This document shows, in pieces, positions 53,292 through 61,957 of a stretch of DNA of 64,000 nt. The DNA comes from Natronorubrum tibetense GA33 (GTDB lineage Archaea > Halobacteriota > Halobacteria > Halobacteriales > Natrialbaceae). Both the position numbers and the translations under genes were made by a program. The notes beneath the pieces were generated by a model. The model searched no databases, was not told the origin of the DNA, and was given only the letters and a program-made list of their open reading frames with translations. The stretch's first letter is position 1; the number at the start of each line of letters is the position of its first letter. Location of the stretch: the NCBI RefSeq assembly GCF_000383975.1, contig NZ_KB913017.1, forward strand, positions 3,138,265 to 3,202,264, read 5' to 3'.

Positions 53292-54553
53292 GACAGCGAC
53301 TCGAGACCCTTATCGAGCGCCTCATCCGCGCGTCAATCCTCGAGCGGGTCGCCATCAGTATCGCGGCCCTGTTCGCGTCGATCCTGGTCGGCGGCGTGCT
53401 CGTGTTCGTTTCGGGCGCCTTCGCCTCCTGCCAGACCGGGCTGAACCTCGCCGGCTGGACCTTCTGTTACAACCCGGTGCAGGTCTACTACGAGCTGTTC
53501 TTGGGCGCGCTTGGCCACCCGCTCGAGGGCGGCTGGAGTCCGGGGAACCACCGACTGGCGACGACGCTCCAGCAGACGACGCTGCTGATCTTCACCGGGC
53601 TGTCGTTCGCGGTGGCCTACCGGGCCGGCCTGTTCAACATCGGGACGCAGGGACAGTTAGTCGTCGGCGGTCTCGCGACGGCGGTCACCGTCGTCTACGC
53701 CTCGCTGGTCGTTCCCAGCGGCGTCGTCGGGACCGTCGTGCTCATCCCAATCGGCGTCCTCGCCGGCGCGGTCGCGGGTGGGTTCTTCGGCGCAATTCCG
53801 GGCGCGCTCAAGGCTTACGCCGACGCGAACGAGGTCATCACGACCATCATGCTCAACTTCGTCGCCCTCGGAATTACCTCGACGCTACTGTCCTGGCAGT
53901 TCCAGGATCCCGACAGTGCCAACCCACAAACCGAGCGCGTTCCCGCGTACGCCGAGATTCCGAACATCCCGCTCGTCGGCTTCAGTAGCCGGGCGAACTT
54001 CTCGCTGCTCGCGCTCGCGTTCGCGGTTGCGTTCATGATCGGGATCGCCTGGCTGCTCGCGCGTACTTCCTTCGGCTACGAACTCCGGACGAGCGGCGTC
54101 CAGCCGGAGGCGGCCGCCTACAGCGGCGTCGACGAGAAACGGATGATCGTCACGAGCATGACCCTCTCCGGCGCGCTCGGCGGCATCGGCGGTGCGCTCT
54201 GGGTGCTCATGCAACACGGCCGCTGGCTAGAGAGCGTGCCGCCGCTCGGCTTCGACGGCATCGCCGTCTCGATCCTCGCGGCCAACAACCCGCTGGGTAT
54301 CGGCGCGTCGGCGTTCCTGTTCGGCGTTCTCGACAGCGGCTCGAGCGCCATCGGGACCGCGACGGCCGTCCCGCCGGAATTGGTGGGGATTCTGAGCGGT
54401 CTCATCATCCTGTTCGTCGCGATGCCGGAGTTCTTCCGTATGATCGGCACACGATACGTCGACGTCAGCAGTAGCGACCCCGTCCGCGCGGACGGTGGTG
54501 AACCAGCCGACGACGGAGCAACGGCCGACGACGGAGGTGAATGCAATGATTGA
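53288..54553 (+). CDS. Nucleoside ABC importer permease 1
   Basis: A 421-aa permease of the BPD_transp_2 family with about ten helices. Visible blocks include TGLSFAVAYRAGLFNIGTQGQLVVGGLAT, NEVITTIMLNFVALGI, and the coupling-region GVDEKRMIVTSMTLSGALGGIGGA, as in YufP. The acidic C-terminus (ADGGEPADDGATADDGGE) is typical of haloarchaea. Overlaps the ATPase by 4 nt and the second permease by 8 nt. Confidence 0.93.
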   Translation: MRQRLETLIERLIRASILERVAISIAALFASILVGGVLVFVSGAFASCQTGLNLAGWTFCYNPVQVYYELFLGALGHPLEGGWSPGNHRLATTLQQTTLLIFTGLSFAVAYRAGLFNIGTQGQLVVGGLATAVTVVYASLVVPSGVVGTVVLIPIGVLAGAVAGGFFGAIPGALKAYADANEVITTIMLNFVALGITSTLLSWQFQDPDSANPQTERVPAYAEIPNIPLVGFSSRANFSLLALAFAVAFMIGIAWLLARTSFGYELRTSGVQPEAAAYSGVDEKRMIVTSMTLSGALGGIGGALWVLMQHGRWLESVPPLGFDGIAVSILAANNPLGIGASAFLFGVLDSGSSAIGTATAVPPELVGILSGLIILFVAMPEFFRMIGTRYVDVSSSDPVRADGGEPADDGATADDGGECND

Positions 54554-55613
54554 CGGACTCTCACGCTGGACCATCGTCGCGATAACCGCCTCGATCGCGG
54601 TTGTCTGGATCGCTCTTGGCGTCGTCTTTCCCGACTCGTGGGCGGGCGTCACGCTGTCGGTCGCCGCCAGCCCGGGAACGCACACGGCGATGCTCCGGCT
54701 GGCCGTCCCCATCGCGCTCGCCGCGATCGGGGGAATCTTCGCGGAGAAGAGCGGCGTGATCAACATCGGAATCGAGGGGCTGCTCATCGTCTCGGCGTTC
54801 AGCGCGGTGATCGTCACCTTCTGGCTGGGCTCCGGCGAGTCGACGTTCGCGGTCTCACACCACTGGTGGGGGCTGCTCGCGGGCGTGCTCGTGAGCACGC
54901 TCTTCGCGCTGCTGTTCGCGGTCGTCTGCATCGAGTACAAGGCCGATCAGATCATCGCGGGACTGGCGCTCTGGCTCATCGCACTCGGATTGGCACCGTT
55001 CGTCTCGCGAATCGTCTTCGACAGTCCGAACACCGGAAACGTCGGCACGTTCGACAACGTGACGATCCCGGTGCTGTCCGAGATTCCGCTGCTCGGCTAC
55101 CTGCTGTTCGACACGCCGCCGCAGGTCTACCTCATGTTCGGGGCCGTCCTCGTCGGCTGGTACGTGCTCAACTGGACGAGCTTCGGGCGCTGGGTCGTCG
55201 CCAGCGGCGAGAACCCAAAGGCGCTCGATACGGCCGGCGTCGACGTCCGAAAGGTCCGCTACGCGGCGGTCATCCTCTCGGGCGTGTTCGCCGGTCTCGG
55301 CGGTGCGGGGTTCGCCCTCGGCCAGCTCGGGACCTTCGCCGGCGGCGGCGAAACCGACATGCAGGGCCGCGGCTTCATCGCCATCGCGACCTACCTGTTC
55401 GCGAACTACCACCCCCTCGGCGCGCTCGCTGGCTCGTTCCTCTTTGCGGGCCTCGACGCGTTCCAGCTCCGAATTCAGAACATCGGCTACGCCGTCCCGT
55501 CGGAGCTCGTCCGCACGATCCCCTACGTGGTGGTGATCCTCGTGATCACCTTCGTCGGGAAGACTCGGCTCCCGGATGCCGCCGGCGAAAACTACGAGTC
55601 CGGCGAGGACTGA
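54546..55613 (+). CDS. Nucleoside ABC importer permease 2
   Basis: A 355-aa permease, the second half of the heterodimeric channel (YufQ-like). It has about nine helices with AAIGGIFAEKSGVINIGIEGLLIVSAFSAV and DTAGVDVRKVRYAAVILSGVFAGLGGAGFALG (shown only in part). ATG 54546 overlaps the first permease stop by 8 nt. It ends just before a long hairpin (55613-55692) that may terminate the operon. Confidence 0.93.
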   Translation: MIDGLSRWTIVAITASIAVVWIALGVVFPDSWAGVTLSVAASPGTHTAMLRLAVPIALAAIGGIFAEKSGVINIGIEGLLIVSAFSAVIVTFWLGSGESTFAVSHHWWGLLAGVLVSTLFALLFAVVCIEYKADQIIAGLALWLIALGLAPFVSRIVFDSPNTGNVGTFDNVTIPVLSEIPLLGYLLFDTPPQVYLMFGAVLVGWYVLNWTSFGRWVVASGENPKALDTAGVDVRKVRYAAVILSGVFAGLGGAGFALGQLGTFAGGGETDMQGRGFIAIATYLFANYHPLGALAGSFLFAGLDAFQLRIQNIGYAVPSELVRTIPYVVVILVITFVGKTRLPDAAGENYESGED

Positions 55614-55692
55614 TACGGTCTGCTGTAACGATTTACTGGAGCAACCGCAGGCGGCCGCGGTTGCTCTGGAAATAACTTACAGCAGTCCGTAT
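55613..55692. repeat. 80-bp nested inverted repeat, MITE-like or terminator
   Basis: Outer arms ATACGGTCTGCTGTAA (55613-55628) and TTACAGCAGTCCGTAT (55677-55692) pair at 15 of 16 positions. Inside them GAGCAACCGC (55639-55648) pairs perfectly with GCGGTTGCTC (55657-55666) around an 8-nt loop. The left arm begins on the last base of the permease stop. It looks either like a long terminator for the importer operon or a miniature transposable element with 16-bp terminal repeats. Confidence 0.6.
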
Positions 55693-55766
55693 GACGACCG
55701 CTTCGCTTCCGACGGCGGTTCTACGGCTGTCGGTGGCTTCTTGTCCGCGCTCGAGTTAGCAGCGTT

Positions 55767-56165
55767 ATGAACGAAACCGAACTCCTCGAGGCCGCCCGCG
55801 ACGTCCAGTCCGACGCCCACGTTCCCTACTCCGAGTACCGCGTCGGTGCCGCCCTCGAGACCGCCGACGGTGAGGTCTTCGTCGGCTGCAATTTAGAGAA
55901 CGCGAACTACAGCAACAGCTTACACGCGGAGGAGGTGGCCGTCGCCGAGGCGGTCAAGAACGGCCACCGCGACTTCGCCCGCCTCGCCGTCAGCTCCGGC
56001 CGCCGCGACGGGGTCACCCCCTGCGGGATGTGTCGCCAGACCCTCGCCGAGTTCTGCGACGACGACCTCCTCGTGATCTGCGACGAGGGCGAGGACGAGG
56101 ACCCGATGGAGTACACGCTCGGTGGCCTGCTGCCGAACACGATCACCGAGGAGATGCTCGAGTAG
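55767..56165 (+). CDS. cdd: Cytidine deaminase
   Basis: A 132-aa zinc enzyme converting (deoxy)cytidine to uridine. Motifs are PYSEYRVGAALET, GCNLENANYSNSLHAEEVAV with the zinc Cys/His-Glu (HAEE), and TPCGMCRQTLAEF with two zinc cysteines. Length matches the homotetrameric family. It lies 154 nt after the nucleoside permease, so together they suggest import then deamination. It could be co-transcribed if the intervening hairpin allows read-through. Confidence 0.96.
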   Translation: MNETELLEAARDVQSDAHVPYSEYRVGAALETADGEVFVGCNLENANYSNSLHAEEVAVAEAVKNGHRDFARLAVSSGRRDGVTPCGMCRQTLAEFCDDDLLVICDEGEDEDPMEYTLGGLLPNTITEEMLE

Positions 56166-56466
56166 CTTCGTTGCCCGTCCTCGCGTAACTGTCTGTTGAC
56201 GGCGCGCTGCGGCACGGCGAACGACAGTGAGCGGTGCCGCAACTCGCGAGGGATGAGCGACTGAAAGGAGCGTAGCGCGGAACCAACGGTTCCGCGGACA
56301 TTCGAACGGACGCGTTGCGCCCGTGAGAAGAAATCGGTTGGGGAGGGTGTGGAAACCCTCAGTGCCAGCCTCGAGGCGATGTTTTGAGTTCCGGACTGCC
56401 AAGATCGGTGCACTGTCCTCCGTATCGCCTCGAGTCGCACCTTCCGTTGTGTCGGAACACCACCAC
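56166..56466. other. Non-coding region with three strong hairpins
   Basis: No acidic coding frame exists in these 301 bp. Three perfect stem-loops occur: TGCGGCAC/GTGCCGCA at 56208-56241 (18-nt loop), CGCGGAACC-AAC-GGTTCCGCG at 56276-56296, and GAGGGT/ACCCTC at 56343-56360. The region could encode a structured small RNA, be the terminator zone of cdd, or be a decayed mobile or repeated element. Confidence 0.5.
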
Positions 56467-56733
56467 TCAGAACTGGCGATCGAACTCGACCGGGTCGGAG
56501 ACCGTGTAGTACGGCCCACCGAGCCGGCCGACGGTCGGGAGATTGCGCATATCGAGTTTCCCGTCCTCCTCATCGAGCAGTTCGTCGTCAACGTGGACGT
56601 GCTGGACATCGCCGAGGATCATCAGTTTGTCGTGGGCCTCGAGCGAGTCGTGCAACGTACACTCCATCGAGACGGCCGCGTTCGCGACCCGCGACGCCAA
56701 GACGGTTCGACAGTCGGCGCGCTCGACGCCCAC
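56467..56733 (-). pseudogene. C-terminal fragment of a flavin reductase-like protein
   Basis: The 88-codon frame (starting GTG at 56733) reads ECTLHDSLEAHDKLMILGDVQ, VHVDDELL and TVGRLGGPYYTVSDPVEF, the C-terminal part of flavin-reductase-like/FMN-binding proteins that are normally about 190-200 aa in haloarchaea. The N-terminal half, with the flavin site, is missing. There is an in-frame TGA just upstream and the DUF488 gene ends only 54 bp away, leaving no room. So this is a truncated remnant, probably not functional. Confidence 0.65.
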
Positions 56734-56787
56734 ATCAGTTCAATCGGTTTCGGCGATTTGCTCGAGCACGCAAAACAACCGAGTCAG

Positions 56788-57264
56788 TCAGGCTCGTTCC
56801 GCGAGCACGTCCCGAAGCACCGTTCGGTGACAGCGCTTCTTTGCGGTGTTCTCGAAACAGACCAGCGCCAGCGACTCGCCGTCCGCGAGTCGGGTCTCGA
56901 GGCGCTCGAGCGCTGCCCGCGCGTCGGCCGACTCCTCGAGGTAGCCTCGATACCGCTCCTCGAATCCGACTTCGTCCCACGCGGCGTTGTGCGCGCCCTC
57001 CTCGCAGACGCCACGCATCTTGCAATCGTCGACGGTCGTCCGGAACGACTCGAGCAACGCCGCTGGCGGCCCGAGTGCCGGCAGATTCTCGTCGACGGCC
57101 CCGTGAAACCACGGCGTCGGTTTCCGGACGACGCCGACGAGCGTCGTCTCGGACGAGAGACCGACGAGATCGTGTTGCAGCGCGGCGACGTAGGTGTCCG
57201 TGAGCGTTCCCTCGAACCCATTCTGGTCATCGGCTTCGTCCGTCCCCTCGGTTTCGCGTGCCAT
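56788..57264 (-). CDS. DUF488-family protein
   Basis: A 158-aa DUF488 protein. Conserved blocks are LVGVVRKPTPWFHG, CEEGAHNAAWDEVGFEERYRGYLEE, and the end ESLALVCFENTAKKRCHRTVLRDVLAE, with the Cys-x-E-x...CHR motif. This motif is typical of DUF488, where conserved Cys and His have an uncertain role. Its start at ATG 57264 lies 59 nt from the divergent udp start. The flavin reductase remnant lies just downstream. Confidence 0.88.
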   Translation of the reverse strand: MARETEGTDEADDQNGFEGTLTDTYVAALQHDLVGLSSETTLVGVVRKPTPWFHGAVDENLPALGPPAALLESFRTTVDDCKMRGVCEEGAHNAAWDEVGFEERYRGYLEESADARAALERLETRLADGESLALVCFENTAKKRCHRTVLRDVLAERA

Positions 57265-57323
57265 ACCGCTGGTACATCGGCCCTGCAGTTATATACGGCG
57301 GCGGTGCGAATCACTGCGTCTGA

Positions 57324-58151
57324 ATGACCGGCGACAGCGAAGATCCGAACGCCGACGTACAGTACCACCTCGAGGTCGGCTCCGACGACGTCGCGGAGAC
57401 CGTGCTCCTCCCGGGGAATCCGGAGCGACTCGAGAAGATCGTCGACTTCTGGGACGACCACGAAGTCACGGCACACCACCGCGAGTACCGAACTGCGACG
57501 GGTACGACCGACGGAACGCCGATCTCGGTCACGTCGACGGGGATCGGCAGTCCATCGGCCGCCATCGCCGTCGAGGAACTGGCTCGCGTCGGCTGTGACA
57601 CGTTCATCCGCGTCGGCTCCTGCGGTGCGATCCAACCGGAGATGGACGTCGGCGATCTGGTGATCACGACCGGTGCAGTTCGCCAGGAGGGCACCAGCGA
57701 CGAGTACGTGCGGGAGGACTACCCCGCCGCAGCCGACCACGAGGTCGTCTGCGCGCTCATCGCGGCCGCCGAACGACTCGGCTACGACTACCACACGGGC
57801 ATCACGATGAGCGCGGACTCCTTCTACGCGGGCCAGGGGCGGCCCGGCTTCGACGGCTTCGAGGCTGCCGGCGCGGACGACCTCGTCGATCAGTTGAAGG
57901 AGGCGAATGTGAAGAACATAGAGATGGAAGCGAGCGCGATCGTGACCATCGCGAATATCTACGGCCTGCGGGCCGGTGCCGTCTGTACCGTCTACGCGAA
58001 CCGCGAGACCGGCGAGTTCCGAACCGAGGGGGAGTCTCGCGCCGCCGAGACGGCGACGCTCGCGACCCACCTGCTCGCGAAGATGGACGCCGTCAAGCGG
58101 GAGGCGGGCGCGGATCGATGGCACGCCGGGCTCTCGCTCGAGGACGCGTGA
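57324..58151 (+). CDS. udp: Uridine phosphorylase / nucleoside phosphorylase
   Basis: A 275-aa enzyme splitting uridine (or a purine nucleoside) with phosphate. Motifs are VLLPGNPERLEKI with the phosphate-binding Arg, VTSTGIGSPSAAIAVEEL, RVGSCGAIQPEMDVGDLVI, and KNIEMEASAIVTIANIYGLRAG, which carries the ribose-binding Met-Glu of the Udp family. Together with Cdd and the BMP importer it completes a pyrimidine salvage module: cytidine to uridine to uracil plus ribose-1-phosphate. Starts 59 nt from the divergent DUF488 gene. Confidence 0.93.
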   Translation: MTGDSEDPNADVQYHLEVGSDDVAETVLLPGNPERLEKIVDFWDDHEVTAHHREYRTATGTTDGTPISVTSTGIGSPSAAIAVEELARVGCDTFIRVGSCGAIQPEMDVGDLVITTGAVRQEGTSDEYVREDYPAAADHEVVCALIAAAERLGYDYHTGITMSADSFYAGQGRPGFDGFEAAGADDLVDQLKEANVKNIEMEASAIVTIANIYGLRAGAVCTVYANRETGEFRTEGESRAAETATLATHLLAKMDAVKREAGADRWHAGLSLEDA

Positions 58152-58202
58152 GCGACGGTCGGTCGATAACCGGTCGCTGAATCCAAACGCGTGCGGTTCG
58201 CC

Positions 58203-59576
58203 TCAAATCTGCTCGTTGTCGTGGAGGCGTTTCATCCGGCTCTCGAGGTCGATACCGCGCTTCTCGAAGTACGAGATTCGAGCGCGGTAGAAGAGATAGC
58301 CGAGGAGTATCCAGCCGGCGAGGACGGCGACCATCACCGGTAGCTGCGTCGACACCAGTACCCAGAGGATCGCCGCGGAGACGACCGCACCCACGGCGGT
58401 GGTCTTGAGCAGCCACGGCGGCAACTTGTACAGCGAGTACTCGTAGCGGTCCGGGAACACCTTCGGCAGGTTCCACAGCGCGACGCCGGCGACGGCGAGG
58501 CCGAACAGGATCGTCAGCGAGAGCGCCACGGAGAGGGTGACCGTTCCCGGCGAGATCGGCGCGACGAGCAGCGGCGGAATACCCAGCAGGAGGACGGCCA
58601 CGTACGGCGAGTCGTAGCGCTCGTGAATACGGGCTGTCGCCCCCGGGATGATGTTGTCACGACCAGCCCGCATCAGGAGCCTCGAGTACGCGGTGTAGGT
58701 CATGTTGATCGACGTTAGCGCACCCATCGCCGCGGCCATCAGGACGAGTGCAGTCAGTGCCGTCGGGAAGTTCTGCAGGGACACCTCCGCGACGGCGGCG
58801 TCCATCCCGCCGAGCACCTCGTAATTCGCCGAGCCGACGAGGACGACGACGAGTCCGACCAGCAGCGAGAGGGAGATCGCGGCCGACAGCCCGAGCACGC
58901 GCGGGATGTTCTTCGCGGGGTTCTCCATCTCTTCGCCGAGTTCGACGACGAGTCGGAAGCCCCGAAGTGGAAAGTAAAGCGAGACGACGGCGACGATAGC
59001 AGGGCCGGTTCCCTCGGGGAACAGCGGCGTGTAGTTGGTCGTATCGACGATGAATGCGCCCGGAAGGATGAACGCGAGTATTCCGACGACGATGATCGAG
59101 ACCATCATGAACTGGACGATGGCGACCATCTTGATCCCGAGTACGTTCAAAACGATAAACGGGATAAGCAGCCCGTAAATCAACCAGAGATCGGGAATCG
59201 CCGGAATAGCCGAGATGTTGTCGGCGACGAACCCGGCGTACTCGGCGAAGCCGAGTCCGATGAACAGCATGCCGGCCCAGACGCCGGGGATGGTGATCCA
59301 CGGGAGCAAAAAGCCCCAGAACGGCCCCACGAGCCGCGACGCGTAGACGTAACTTCCCCCGGCGACGGGTATCGCACTGCCGAGTTGGAGCGACATCAGG
59401 ATCCCGAAGGTCAGCGGAATCAACGCGAGCAACAGCGCGAAGATGATCCCCGGCCCGGCATCCCCCGCCAGCGGCCCGGGCAGCACGAACGCGCTCACCC
59501 CGATGACGTTTCCGATTATCAGTACCGTGGCCCCTATCAGTCCAACTTTCTGATCGATTATTCCGTGTTCAGACAT
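58203..59576 (-). CDS. APC-superfamily amino acid permease
   Basis: A 457-aa transporter with about 12 transmembrane helices. The first helix starts IDQKVGLIGATVLIIGNVIGVSAFVLPGPLA, the glycine-rich APC substrate segment, and VAGGSYVYASRLVGPFWGFLLPW marks the second and third helices. The C-terminus is basic (ESRMKRLHDNEQI). ATG 59576 gives the standard MSEHGIIDQKVGL start. Substrate cannot be read from sequence; convergent with udp and 51 bp from it. Confidence 0.88.
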   Translation of the reverse strand: MSEHGIIDQKVGLIGATVLIIGNVIGVSAFVLPGPLAGDAGPGIIFALLLALIPLTFGILMSLQLGSAIPVAGGSYVYASRLVGPFWGFLLPWITIPGVWAGMLFIGLGFAEYAGFVADNISAIPAIPDLWLIYGLLIPFIVLNVLGIKMVAIVQFMMVSIIVVGILAFILPGAFIVDTTNYTPLFPEGTGPAIVAVVSLYFPLRGFRLVVELGEEMENPAKNIPRVLGLSAAISLSLLVGLVVVLVGSANYEVLGGMDAAVAEVSLQNFPTALTALVLMAAAMGALTSINMTYTAYSRLLMRAGRDNIIPGATARIHERYDSPYVAVLLLGIPPLLVAPISPGTVTLSVALSLTILFGLAVAGVALWNLPKVFPDRYEYSLYKLPPWLLKTTAVGAVVSAAILWVLVSTQLPVMVAVLAGWILLGYLFYRARISYFEKRGIDLESRMKRLHDNEQI

Positions 59577-60007
59577 TGTATTTATCTCGAGCGATTGTTC
59601 GAGACAACCCCGGTAATCAATAACAATGTTGCGGATTGTCGACGCACACGATAACAGTGGTTGCAACATTTGCCAAGAGAAATACGACAGCGAACGCTCG
59701 GGGTATGTTCGCCAGAACGCTGGAGGTAGTGGTCCCGACCTCACGGAAGGATAGTAACAACTGAAACGCATTACACACCGATCACAACGCCGTCCTGCGA
59801 TCGGGTATGCAGTGACGTTCAGCGGCTACGAGAGTGAGTGTCGATCCGCCTACGTCGGTTGCGAAACGACGCGTTTCTCGTTTCGGAGCGTGCATAGCGC
59901 CGATCGGGAGCGTGTTCTTTGCCCCTCTCTACTCATGGGTCGTTTCACTCTTCGCTCGTTAGCGGGACCGACTCTCTACTTAGGCGTGAAGCGCCGTTCA
60001 CGCCTCA
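59577..60007. other. Intergenic region, 431 bp
   Basis: Upstream of the APC permease and downstream of mscS, both on the minus strand. It should hold the permease promoter in 59585-59650, where an AT-rich stretch (AATCAATAACAATG) occurs. I see no credible gene; open frames on the plus strand are not acidic. The right edge holds a hairpin (next feature). Confidence 0.5.
59982..60005 (-). terminator. Hairpin at the end of the dacZ-mscS operon
   Basis: AGGCGTGAA (59982-59990) pairs with TTCACGCCT (59997-60005) around a 6-nt loop. It begins 2 nt after the mscS stop on the minus strand. There is no long T tract, so it may stabilise the 3' end or act as a weak terminator. Confidence 0.45.
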
Positions 60008-60772
60008 CTATTCCCGAATACGGATGATTCCGTCTTCGAAGACTTTCCGATTGGGGACGATATACTCCTCGGACTCGTCCTCGATTTTCGTCACGAACAG
60101 GTCGACTTCCTGGACGATTCCCGTCTGGTCGCCGATCCGGATCCGGTCTCCGATCCCGTAGGGCTGGTTGAGCAACAGGTAGATGCCCGCCGCACTCGAG
60201 ACGAGAAAGTCCTTGAAGGCGAGGGTTCCCACGAAGACGATTCCGAGGGCGTACACCGTCAACAGGATCAACAGCGCGACGACATGCACTCCGATCTGAC
60301 CCAGCGCGATGATGAAGGTCACGTAGAGGACGGTATACTTGACGAGTTTGGGGAGGACCGATACCTCCGGGAGTTTGACGCCGCGGAGGTACTCGCCGAC
60401 GACCAGCTCTGCCTTGTCCGCGACGATGAAGCCGATAATAAGCACGAGGACGGCGATGAATACCTGTGGGATGAACTCCGTCACGCGCAGCCAGAACGCG
60501 TCCGTATCCAGCAACTGCGCGATGTGAATCGCCGTGAGCACGGCGATTCCGTAGATGAACCACGAACTCAATCGCGCGACGATGCCGACCGTGGAGGTCC
60601 CGATCGACTGAGCGGTCCGCTCGAACGGCGTTCCCTCGACCGTCTCCGGCACGCCGGATGCTGTCAGCAACTCCTCGTTGAGCCGTCCGACGAGATAGCC
60701 GACGACGATCCCGAGCGCCAGCACTGCCGCGGCTATCACGGCCGGTTCGTCGATGAGGGTCTGCCAGTCCAT
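60008..60772 (-). CDS. mscS: Small-conductance mechanosensitive channel (MscS)
   Basis: A 254-aa channel that opens under turgor. It has an N-terminal helix, two further helices (SSWFIYGIAVLTAIHIAQLL and VFIAVLVLIIGFIVADKAEL), the pore helix region with LILLTVYALGIVFVGTLAFKDFLVSSAAGIYLL, and the beta domain GDRIRIGDQTGIVQEVDLFVTKI. It begins one nucleotide after the dacZ stop, so translation is coupled. MscS genes beside DacZ are widespread in Euryarchaeota and suggest regulation of osmotic release by c-di-AMP (inference). Confidence 0.92.
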   Translation of the reverse strand: MDWQTLIDEPAVIAAAVLALGIVVGYLVGRLNEELLTASGVPETVEGTPFERTAQSIGTSTVGIVARLSSWFIYGIAVLTAIHIAQLLDTDAFWLRVTEFIPQVFIAVLVLIIGFIVADKAELVVGEYLRGVKLPEVSVLPKLVKYTVLYVTFIIALGQIGVHVVALLILLTVYALGIVFVGTLAFKDFLVSSAAGIYLLLNQPYGIGDRIRIGDQTGIVQEVDLFVTKIEDESEEYIVPNRKVFEDGIIRIRE

Positions 60773-60773
60773 A

Positions 60774-61586
60774 TTAGTACGCCTCCGGATCGACCTCCAG
60801 AATGAGCTCGCCGGCCTTGAACGCCCGCACGAGTCCGTCGCTCTCGGAGAGGACGATCGTTATCGAGTTCGTGTCCCGCGTGATCGCCCCGCCCGCCATG
60901 TGGCGAGCGCCGAGCCCTTTGGGAATGTCGACCCCTTCGGCGGACGGCTCGAGGTACCGGTACGCCGAGACGATCTTTCCTGCGTCGGAGATGACGAACG
61001 CTCCGTCGAGCCGCGAGAACTCCTTCAACATCACGTTCACGATCGGGTCGCCGACGTGAACGTGGGACTTCTCGAAGGGGTTGTACGACAGCGGCCGAGA
61101 CTTGTTCATCACCTTGCCCGCGTCGCCGACGACGAACAGCGCGCCGACCGGTTTCCCCTTCTGGCCTTTCTTTCCGAGTTCGATGGCCAACTCGAGGACC
61201 GCCTTGACGACCTCCGGCTCCGCTCGTGACTTGACAAAGAGGTCGTAGATCCCCGTGTGGGCTTCGGCATCCGCGCGGACGCGAGAGAGAGTGTCGATAC
61301 TGTCGCTAAAGGTGTTCGTCGCACACAGAAGTTCGTCGCCACCGTCGATCAATCCCTGCTCTAACGCACCCTCGAGTCCGAACTTGATTCGCTCTCTGAT
61401 GTCGTCGAACGCCAGCGGCAGTTCGACGAACGTCTCCGCGCCGACGGCGTTTTCGGTCCCGATGACGATCAGATCGAGGTCCTCGATCTCCGTAAACCGC
61501 TCGTAGTACGAGCCGCTCGGCGAAAAGAGAACGACTGCATCGACGTTCGCATAGAGATCCCCGAACACGTCATCTAACCCGTCCAT
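60774..61586 (-). CDS. dacZ: Diadenylate cyclase DacZ (c-di-AMP synthase)
   Basis: A 270-aa enzyme making c-di-AMP from two ATP, a signal essential in Haloferax. The N-terminal half (1-120) is a regulatory alpha/beta domain (DAVVLFSPSGSYYERFTEIED, LDLIVIG). The DisA_N cyclase domain follows with GALFVVGDAGKVM, LDGAFVISDAGKIVSAYRY (DGA motif) and GLGARHMAGGAIT (RHM in place of RHR, as in archaeal DacZ), then ITIVLSESDGLVRAF. All key motifs are present. It is first of a two-gene operon with mscS. Confidence 0.95.
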   Translation of the reverse strand: MDGLDDVFGDLYANVDAVVLFSPSGSYYERFTEIEDLDLIVIGTENAVGAETFVELPLAFDDIRERIKFGLEGALEQGLIDGGDELLCATNTFSDSIDTLSRVRADAEAHTGIYDLFVKSRAEPEVVKAVLELAIELGKKGQKGKPVGALFVVGDAGKVMNKSRPLSYNPFEKSHVHVGDPIVNVMLKEFSRLDGAFVISDAGKIVSAYRYLEPSAEGVDIPKGLGARHMAGGAITRDTNSITIVLSESDGLVRAFKAGELILEVDPEAY

Positions 61587-61957
61587 TGATCATACAAGTC
61601 GGTTCCGCGTGAATAAGCGTTGTGGACCGTCTGACGCGCGTCTGTCGCGTGGCATCCATCCTCGCCGCACAGAGGGCCGCTCCCGCCCGTATCGGACGTT
61701 CAGCGACGGTTGATGCACCGATTCGGGTCGGTTCGTTTCTCGAGTGTCGACGCTCGAGTGGTGTCGGTTCGATTGTGTTGCGTGGGGTTGTACTCAAGGT
61801 TGTGGGGGACCGGATTCTCCGCTCACGACGTAGTTCGTCTAGAAAGGGCGGGACCGGATTCGAACTACGCGAAGACGTGCTCGCTGCGCTGCGTGCGTCT
61901 TCTCTCGTTCGAATCCTCATCGCGATGCTTCTCCTCGCGTAATCGCTCGGAGAAGCA
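61587..61957. other. Repeat-rich intergenic region between dacZ and tRNA-Leu, 371 bp
   Basis: No gene is seen. It contains the dacZ promoter at its left and, at the right, partial copies of the tRNA-Leu 3' end: GGGACCGGATTC at 61806-61817 and GCGGGACCGGATTCGAAC at 61848-61865. A 10-bp inverted repeat ATGCTTCTCC/GGAGAAGCAT sits at 61925-61958. Confidence 0.6.

Noticed and set aside
59812-60027. A plus-strand 71-codon frame between the APC permease and mscS
   Set aside because: Product is not acidic, and its end overlaps the hairpin and the mscS 3' end on the other strand.
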